Shown here: positions 56,386 through 64,000 of the stretch, piece by piece | Position numbering within the stretch: the stretch's first letter is position 1 | How the letters are laid out: the number at the start of each line of letters is the position of its first letter | DNA from: Jackrogersella multiformis | Taxonomy: Eukaryota; Ascomycota; Sordariomycetes; Xylariales; Hypoxylaceae | DNA: 64,000 nucleotides | Assembly: GCA_902806575.1 (NCBI GenBank) | Contig: CADCXD010000001.1 | Coordinates: 3,596,001-3,660,000 of the forward strand | Reading direction: 5' to 3' | The notes under the pieces: model-generated | Databases searched by the model: none | What the model saw: the letters and a program-made list of their open reading frames with translations, nothing else | Told to the model about the DNA's origin: nothing | Translations under genes and position numbers: made by a program

Positions 56386-57763
56386 CGGAAATATCCTAGC
56401 TGTCGTCTAAGACGAGACTGTTTGCATCACTGGAGATATTATTTAGGAAATATCTCGGTTCACATGGTCGTTAGTAGCGTAGGACCAGCCTGATTGCCTT
56501 GATCACTTCGCTTTTTGTTAATGTTGGAAGGGAAGAAGTGGGAGGGGGGGGGAAGGCGGTTTAAGTCCCGGCTGGTGGTAATACAGATGAGGAGAGGCCC
56601 AAGGCAACGCGAAAGATGGATATATTAAGACATGAAGAAACTCGAGGCTAAGGCACTCTAATTATGATCTCGATCATGATAGGGTTGTGGTTGTGGTGTA
56701 GCAAACTTTCTATTTCGACGCCGCAATTTGAAAAGCTTACAACCGCAAGCCGAGCTGTTTTCACATGCCGGGGCTTAGAGGCTGTATCTAGTGTATTATT
56801 TTCACCACCAGGCTGCGTTAAGATTAATATAGGTAGATTCCTGGTGGATTTGGGGGCTAACTGGGTGGCGGAATCTTTGTTATCAGCCGAGAGCGTCAGA
56901 AATATGTGAAATATGTAAAATCATTTTACCTAATAGACAATTCCATTAAAACTGCTCACCTGATAAGGCGAAGAATGAAGTTTGATATCTTAATATCATG
57001 AAATCTTTAATTTACAGTTCCTAGCAACTACCTAAGTAATAGATCGCCACTAGTCCGCCGTGCCTTCCCGTCGGAGCCGTTCTGCCCCGGCTCTACGGAG
57101 CTGTGGGGTATGCGTTAGTTACGTACCTTGTAGGTAAAAGGCAAGAAGCTATATTCAGAAGGGACAAGACGATAAGGCGGCGGTACTTCCTGACGTCACG
57201 AATACAGACTCCAATACCTATAAGACCACTAATCGATTATACTAGCATATTAAATGCATAAACTGATTGGCGAATAAAATTACATATAGGTCTAGCTGCA
57301 AGCACCCTTTAAAACAATCCTCGAAAAGTCCTGCTGCTTACTAGTGCGGTTTCTGCATATCATATGAGTCATACTTTTGTTGCATCATACGTCGTTGTAG
57401 TTCTATCACATCTTACTACCACGAGTGTGAAGTTACTGTGCTTCAATCAGGTTCACAACGCTCATATCCGTCGAAGGCGGACATAAGTCTAAGTTTCTAG
57501 ACCTTGTGGCAAGCGGCAATTTTCATAATTACGTGATCCCGGGGTGCAAACCTTGCTACGATTCGATAGCGATCTAGACTTCGACGCCATACAGTTTCCG
57601 CTGTCAGTATTCGCCGACTACCTGTAGCCGGGCATTTTTACGCGGGTGCTTCCGCCCCCTTGCTATAGGGATTCTTGAGCATTCATATGCGTGTAAAGGG
57701 GTTGGTAACTGAGCTTGGGATCGAAAAGCGCTAAGTGCTTTCTCATAACATTGGTTGGGCGCA
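56386..57763. other. Divergent upstream region
   Basis: It lies between the membrane-protein gene (-) and the TatD-like gene (+). It has a G-rich run at about 56540-56556. The frame at 56664-56909 has no protein features. No RNA gene is visible. Confidence 0.55.
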
Positions 57764-59035
57764 ATGTGTCAGCAGCACTTAGGAGAATTAGATCCCTCCT
57801 CCGTTTTGGAGGTGCCAGTATCTCACGATGAATCGAGGAGCTCCCTCGAGCCTTTTCTTTGGGATGCCGGGGTCTTTGACGCCCACTGTCACCCGACTGA
57901 CACAATGGCATCGATAACAAGTATATCGGATATGAAAGCACGTGCTTTAACAGTTATGTCTACGAGGTCTCAAGACCAGGACCTCGTATCCGAAGCAGCT
58001 TCTCGCTACAGTGTCGAGGACAAGAACATAACTATGTCACCCCGTTCCTCTGGTGAAAGCTACCTGGTTCCTTGTTTCGGCTGGCACCCATGGTTTTCCT
58101 ATCAGATTTACGACGACCTCTCTTCTAACTCAACATATGATGGAACCACATCTGGCAAAATATCGCATTACGATAAAATATTAGCTCCGCCGCCTTCGTC
58201 AAAAGATGTGTCCTACAGCGAAGGACTGCCAGATCCGCAACCTCTCTCTAAATTTCTACACGAAACCAAGCTTCGGCTAGAAAAGTACCCCGTAGCTCTT
58301 ATCGGCGAAGTTGGCTTAGACAAAGCATTTCGGCTTCCGCAAAGCTGGACTTCGACCTACGAAGCAGGACGCGATGAAGGGCTTACGCCTGGCGGCCGGG
58401 AAGGCAGACTACTAAGCCCTCACCGAGTACAGATGGCACACCAGGCTGCGATCCTCCAAGCTCAACTACGACTTGCCGGTGAGATGGGCCGCGCAGTCAG
58501 TGTTCATGGGGTACAGGCACACGGCGTGTTATACGATACCATAGCCAAGCTATGGAAAGGGCACGAAAAACCAGTAGCATCAAGAAGAGAGCAGAGAAGA
58601 GTTGCCAAGGGGGCAGAGGACTTCTCGAGCTCATCCGAAGACGAGGACGAGGACCTTGCCAAATCCAGCATCATAAAAAAGGCAAAACTTAAGCAAGGGC
58701 CGAAGCCCTACCCTCCACGGATCTGCTTGCATTCTTTTAGTGGTCCCGTCGAGGTTGTTAAGCAGTATCTTCATCCCGCGGTGCCGGCAAACGTCTTCTT
58801 TTCATTTTCGATCGTGATAAACTGGGCCACGGGAGGCGGAGACAAGGCCGAGGAGGCAATCCGGGCGATTCCCGACGATCGCATATTGGCCGAGAGCGAC
58901 CTGCATACGGCAGGGGAACAGATGGACCAATACCTAGAGGAAGTATGTAGGAAAATATGTGAGGTCAAGGGATGGGGTTTGCGTGAAGGTGTTGAACAGT
59001 TGGGTAGGAATTGGAGGGAGTTTATATATGGCTAG
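57764..59035 (+). CDS. scn1: TatD-family metal-dependent hydrolase, Scn1 (Cut9-interacting) type
   Basis: This is one exon of 423 residues from ATG 57764; a frame extension upstream has only TTG. The TatD metal sites are present: DAHCHPTDT near residue 40, GEVGLD near 185, VSVHGVQAHG near 248, CLHSFSG near 325 and ESDLHT near 380. Fungal Scn1-like additions are FGWHPWFSYQIYDD and a Ser/Glu-rich insert (SSSSEDEDEDL) at about 285-298. TatD enzymes are nucleases or amidohydrolases, and S. pombe Scn1 was found as a partner of the APC/C subunit Cut9. Function in this organism is inferred from the family. All key residues are kept, so activity is likely. Confidence 0.88.
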   Translation: MCQQHLGELDPSSVLEVPVSHDESRSSLEPFLWDAGVFDAHCHPTDTMASITSISDMKARALTVMSTRSQDQDLVSEAASRYSVEDKNITMSPRSSGESYLVPCFGWHPWFSYQIYDDLSSNSTYDGTTSGKISHYDKILAPPPSSKDVSYSEGLPDPQPLSKFLHETKLRLEKYPVALIGEVGLDKAFRLPQSWTSTYEAGRDEGLTPGGREGRLLSPHRVQMAHQAAILQAQLRLAGEMGRAVSVHGVQAHGVLYDTIAKLWKGHEKPVASRREQRRVAKGAEDFSSSSEDEDEDLAKSSIIKKAKLKQGPKPYPPRICLHSFSGPVEVVKQYLHPAVPANVFFSFSIVINWATGGGDKAEEAIRAIPDDRILAESDLHTAGEQMDQYLEEVCRKICEVKGWGLREGVEQLGRNWREFIYG

Positions 59036-61047
59036 GTACCTACCTAGGTAGTCAGGTGTCTTCGCCCCAAACCGAAAGAAAGTTCCCTGCGTTCAGCGTA
59101 GAGAAGAGCTCGTGGTCTCGCGTATTCGACAACTGGTGTAAGTGCTAACCAACACCACGATCACTTGCGATCTACTGTAACTTCTCGATCGTCTCGAATA
59201 ATCTAAGTACAATTTACACAAGCTTAATATTATTTAGAGCAGGTGTAGGTACTTAAAAATGAGAGATAAACAGAGTCGGCAAAGTTATCAGGTAGGAGTA
59301 TGCGAATACATATATCCAATACCTCTCAGGTTATGTGTGTGCCTGTAGGTATGTGTGAGTGTATGTATGTACTATGTACTATGTACTCCGGTACATAAAA
59401 TTGAGGATCAAAATTGCGAGAGTCGACTATAAAAGTGGAGGACGTACTAGGATATATACGGTTAAGAACAGTTAAGACCCACTTTCATGTGCCTGCCACT
59501 AGTGTAGTGTAGGTAGGTAGCAATGTAATTCCATTAATTCCAGCAATTCCAGTCGTGGAAAGCGCCACCTGCAACCTTTCTAGAAGCCTTTCCCATTTGC
59601 TCTCCGTCTTCCTTGATTTTCTTGCTAATTTCTCGCATATCTCCCAGTCACAAACCTCTCTACCTTACACTAGACGCACCCACCAAACCAACCACCCCCC
59701 GCGTCCCCGACGGTAATTGATTGCTACCTACTTACCTAGGTACGCTACTTACTACTTACAGATTACATACCTACCTCTACCTGGTAGCTGCTGGGCTTGA
59801 GCGAACTTCGTTTTATCTGACGGGAACACAAGCGTCTGGTCTATCACTTTTTGACGCATCCTTCATCCACAGTAGCATACGTCCCACAGGCGAATCCTTG
59901 CTACGAACTGCATAGGGCCGTCCTGTCACAGTTTTCACACCCCCTACTGCCTATTACCTACCAGCCTACCTACTGCCCCCTACCGACTGTTAGTAGTGTT
60001 TCTCTAGTCGCGGCTGGCCGGCATCTCTAAGACCTAAGACCTAAGAACTCCAGCAGGCTTCTGATACGTCTGTCCAGGTGGTGTATGGTGTACATACTAC
60101 TTAGGACGTACCTAGATCGTACCCGTAGTACGTACCCTTAAGAGATTTACCTTCTCTTTTGACCCACGCGCGGCGACTGATGAGATTCGCAGATTGGCGA
60201 ACTGCTATCATCCCATCCCATCCCATACCATACCATACCTATAGTACGCACACATACATACCATACATACCGTGGTCCTGCTTTTATATTATCTGCCTTG
60301 CTACTTGACTCATCCTCATAACGAATCCTTGGCTCTCGCGTATCAGGCAATACTACGTACCTCCTACGACGGACCACACCGAGGGTGTCCGTTCAAGAGA
60401 GAAAGGGAGAAAGCCTCCAAGGTTGTGGCCTTCCTGGCGTTAGCTCCTCTCTCCTACCTTACGTATCGGTACAGTTTGCTTTGGGTTGGTATTGTACAGT
60501 ACAGTACAAGTACCACAGATCATTCGGGCTACATACCCGTGGACGCCTCCAGTTTACCTGTTTATCTACCTACCTCCTACCTGCCTGGGGTATATTCCTC
60601 TTAAGGTACCTTACCTAGGTATCTTATGTATGTGTCGTACCGGTCTCTCCACGGTTAAGATACGATACACGTATACCCTACACGTATACACGTATAGGGT
60701 GAAATTACCTTCTCAGTACTAGGTCGACTAGGTTTTGGCCATACTGATCGATTGGAAAAAGAAAGGATCGGATTATATCCAAGGTTTAACGTTTTAATAG
60801 AGTGACACCGAGGTCTTTGTCTCTGCTGTTTGGTCCGGGAGGGATTCTCGGGGCGCATAGTTGGCATCTGATCGTCGTACCCCCTTGCTATCTTCGGACG
60901 CACCCCACACAAACGCGCGACACACCACATTCGCTTGTGTGTGGTGAACAAATCTGAGCCCCAACGAGTCCCGTCCCAGATCTGCTCTCACCCACGCCGC
61001 CCAGCCCTGCCAGCTGTGCCAGCCGTGGTACTAGCCTATCGTGAGCC
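59036..61047. other. Gap between TatD-like and SSXT-like genes
   Basis: CCTAGG words begin at the TatD stop codon (59033-59050) and recur near 59735 and 60614. A CATCCCATCCCATACCATACC simple repeat lies at 60209-60238 and an ACGTATACACGTATA repeat at about 60668-60700. Frames such as 60272-60604 are low complexity. No gene is supported. Confidence 0.55.
60209..60238. repeat. (CATCC/CATAC)n simple repeat
   Basis: Three CATCC units are followed by three to four CATAC units. Confidence 0.85.
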
Positions 61048-62801
61048 ATGTACGCAGGCAACTATGGTTATCCCAATGCTGTTCCTCCTGCCGGATCACA
61101 ATACAATGGTGGCGCCCCACACCCAGCTTCGCAGAATCCTCATTTGCAGCCCGGCCAAGGCCATCCCAACCAGGCTTCTTCGATGTACAATCACCATCAG
61201 CAGCAGCAGCAGCAGTTTTCTATGGGCGCGCAACCCGGAGTTGGCTTCCCTGGTGCCTCTAACATGATGCCGGGTCCTGGTCCTGCAGGAATGATGCAAA
61301 ATACCGGTATGCCGCACATGGCCGCCGCCAATGGCCCGAGTAAGCACCTTTCCTTCCCGCCAGGCTTCTTTGTCTCCCTTGCCACACTCCATTCCCGTAA
61401 TCCTCCTTGCCGTCACCTAGGACGGCTGTTAGCAGATTCACACAGCATTCACACAGTATTCGCGGCAAACGCTCTCGTACAATCTCTCTTCTGTGGCTTT
61501 CACCCTGGTCCAATAGACAGACATAACCCATCGTTACTTATTCACTCTACGGTTTATAATATAATATACTAATAGGCTGATTCGCTACTTTAGTGCCTAA
61601 CTACCAACCACCATATACGAACTCACCCTATGGCGCCGGCGTTCCTAGCTCTGTTGCGCCGCAAATGAACGTCCCCACGAACTATGCGATGGGAGGCGGC
61701 ATGCCTATGCCTGGCTTCCAAATGCATCCTGGGATGAATCCACAGCAGCAGCAGATGATGCAACGTATGCAACCGCAGCAGTCAAACGCGCCAGGGATGT
61801 CAGCTTCTACTCCTACACCTCAACGATCTTATCAAGGTCAACCTCACCAAAACATGCCTCACCAGAACGCGCCTCACCAAAGCACACCTCGCCAGAGCAC
61901 ACTAACTCCCAACAACGTACCAAATACACAACAGCATCCATTGTCGACACCGCAAAATACGCATGCTACACCCCCGAGCCAGACACCAAACAACGCGCAA
62001 CATCAACATCAGAACCAGCCACCTCCCAATAGTATTGCGACGCCGCAAACCCCCACATTCCCGACTTCTGTTCAGAATAACGGCGCCAATAATACGTCAT
62101 CTGGATCGACCCCTCTAAGCCCCGGCCCCGACTCCAGGGATAAGGAAAGAGTTGGCGTGATTTTAGAGATCAACAATGAATTGCTGCTAGAGGCCATGCA
62201 GATCAATTATACCCGAGATATATTGAAGAAAGAGAGAACGTCTTCTAATGGGTTTGATGCTAATTCAAACGAGTCAGATAAGTCGACAGAGGAGGAAGAC
62301 TCGTTAGCACAGGATTATCTACAGTAAGTAGATTTGTAGACCATTCGAAGATACATGCTAACTCATCTTCACAGTTGTATGCGTAGACTCCAGTCAAACT
62401 TGTCATATTTGGCAGCATTGGCCGATAAGAAAGGCAATGTTCCAGCTGCGCCGTCTCCTACATATCTGAGGGCGCCACCACTAAACACTAGATTTAAGTT
62501 GAAGATGATGGTAGGCCCGGACGGGTCGGAGAGTCAAGATGCGCCAGATCGGGAAGAGACAGCGAAATATATCCAAGAGCTGTATAAAAAGCTTCAAGGC
62601 CTTTACCCAGGGATTGATCCGAATAAGGAACCAGTCTTTCCGGTTCCTCCTGGACGACAAGGCACACAGCCGGCGAATGTGGCAAAGCCAGGATCCAGAA
62701 CACCTGGCCAACCTAGCCCCGTTCCTGGGAAGCAGAGAACGCCAAAGATGATGACTTCAGTGCCGCCGCCTTCTATGGCAAATATCGCGGCAGGGCCGTA
62801 G
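61048..62801 (+). CDS. SS18/SSXT-like glutamine-rich coactivator (putative SWI/SNF partner)
   Basis: Exons 61048-61339, 61594-62323 and 62375-62801 give 482 residues. The first intron is 254 bases and both donors are GTAAGY. The first half is rich in Gln, Pro, Met, Gly and Asn, with Q runs (HHQQQQQQ, NPQQQQMMQRMQPQQ) and four TPHQS-like repeats near residues 180-200. The only likely folded part is about 290-350: VILEINNELLLEAMQINYT, then LAQDYLHCMRRLQSNLSYLAALADKK. This resembles the SSXT/SNH helix pair of human SS18, which binds the SWI/SNF remodeller. The tail is Pro rich. The call rests on the last helix signature. A general nuclear coactivator role is an inference. Confidence 0.75.
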
Positions 62802-64000
62802 AGGGATTTCAGGCCACTTGAATATATCTTTGCTTAAGTGGTTAGGATTATAGGTCAACGTTGGTGGATATATAATGCACGCTTTCAAAGTTTAAGGCTT
62901 GGATGAGATTCAGCTTCCACTTATAAGGGAGTCTTGTGTTCCGTTGCACCTTGTATAGAAAAATACCCCGCTGACATTGAAGGTATTTGGTGGTAACGTT
63001 GTGGCCCGGAAGAGATGCTCATGGGCGTCGGCGTTCTATGTTAGGATGAGGCGCTGGTTCACTTTGGTCAGATCACGTATATACCATCACGAGGACATTG
63101 TACAGTTTTACGTTATGATTATAAAGGCCCTCAAAAGTTCGACTCAAATATAAAAGTTTTTTTTTCCGTATCTAGTTATTCTTAGGTAACCTTGCGTATT
63201 TCGCGATATTATCTACCCTTAAGCCAAGCACTTGGACTCTTCGAGGAGCTCGGGACTACTAGACCTGAAGATAGCGGTGACTAGAGTACTACTAAGAGGA
63301 AACGAAATGAAGCTTCGATATCAATACTATTATAGTTAAGGATGTATGGTGGGCTTGGCTATTCTAATAACGAGGGGAATGTGTAATGTGGATAACCCGT
63401 GGCCGTGTGCGTTCTGATATTTGTTTTTATTATTTCGGTAAGAGCGCTGAGGCCGCTACTCACCCTCGCTAAACTTATTTTCAACAAGGTTATGACTTGA
63501 CAAGTTGATAAGTTGAAGCGGCTATTCCCGTAGATGTTAACCTTAGATACACGTCTATATAGGTACCTAGGTAGATAAGCATATGATAGCCATTAGCCAT
63601 TAGCTGTGGAAATAAATAGTCATCCGTCAAAATATTTTGGCCGATTAATATATGAAAAGCGAATTTATAATTGTAATTCTCTACGGTCTTTCAAAAGCTA
63701 GCAGATGTCGACTCTAGTGTATTGTGCGAGGTGCGAGGCGGTAAGAGGATCGGTTCGATAAAGCACTTTAAGCGTAGCTCGGTTCGGAGGTGAGTGGAGA
63801 CGTTTATGCGTTAACTGTCGCGCGATTATGCGAGAAAGCGGCTCTTTCGCACAATCCAATCATGCAAGGCAAGTCGGGGTTTTTTTTCTTCCTTTGGTGG
63901 TGGTTGGGACCTCGGAACTTGGAAAATCAGGGACACACCTCCTGATATGTAGGTTGATAAAACTACCTACTTAGGTACCTAGATACCTACCTGGAGGTAC
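62802..64000. other. 3' flank and right end
   Basis: No gene is seen. It contains a T9 run near 63159, CCTAGG words at about 63565 and 63976, and a T8 run near 63879. The next gene lies outside the window. Confidence 0.55.

Overview
The window is nuclear DNA of a filamentous ascomycete, probably a sordariomycete. The genes carry short introns of about 50-90 bases with GTRNGT donors and CTRAC-like branch sites. They encode fungal families: a Zn2Cys6 regulator, a TRPY channel of the YVC1 type, a pyr-3/URA2 fusion enzyme and a TatD-type Scn1 protein. Intergenic DNA is long and full of a CTAGG/TAGGTA palindromic word. From memory such words are common in Xylariales, so that order is only a guess. 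There are no operons, ribosomal RNA genes, CRISPR arrays or intact transposons.

Left part (1-19 kb): the 3' end of the cohesin loader gene scc2 (+) faces a four-exon BTB-domain gene (-). Then come a 71-residue one-helix protein (+) and a five-exon YVC1-like calcium channel (-). A 3 kb gene-free stretch ends in an AT-rich 16-base minisatellite, followed by a decayed gene with in-frame stops (16.9-18.4 kb).

Middle (19-41.5 kb): the 2249-residue URA2 enzyme (CPSase/ATCase with a dead dihydroorotase-like domain) is followed by a PPOX/FMN-binding protein. Next is 5.2 kb of repeat-rich DNA holding a tRNA-derived, SINE-like sequence with pol III boxes, an AT tail and a T6 terminator. A conserved unknown protein (33.2-34.3 kb) and a seven-exon Zn2Cys6 regulator (38.7-41.5 kb) follow. 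I rebuilt that regulator through a 31-base microexon and a GC-AG intron.

Right part (41.5-64 kb): 6.3 kb without a supported gene precedes a GC-rich orphan with a His-Gln run. Then come a RING-H2 ubiquitin ligase (-), the fission factor FIS1 (-, with a 19-base microexon), the kinetochore subunit SPC24 (+, head to head with FIS1), a two-helix membrane protein (-), the TatD/Scn1 hydrolase (+) and an SS18/SSXT-like glutamine-rich coactivator (+).

Most genes are unrelated housekeeping functions: chromosome segregation (scc2, spc24), pyrimidine synthesis, organelle division, calcium release, protein quality control and transcription. I found no biosynthetic cluster and no convincing new system. 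The most unusual points are the microexons, the GC-AG intron, the SINE-like element, the graded AT minisatellite and the dispersed palindromes. All splice sites were placed by eye from reading frame, consensus and remembered family patterns.
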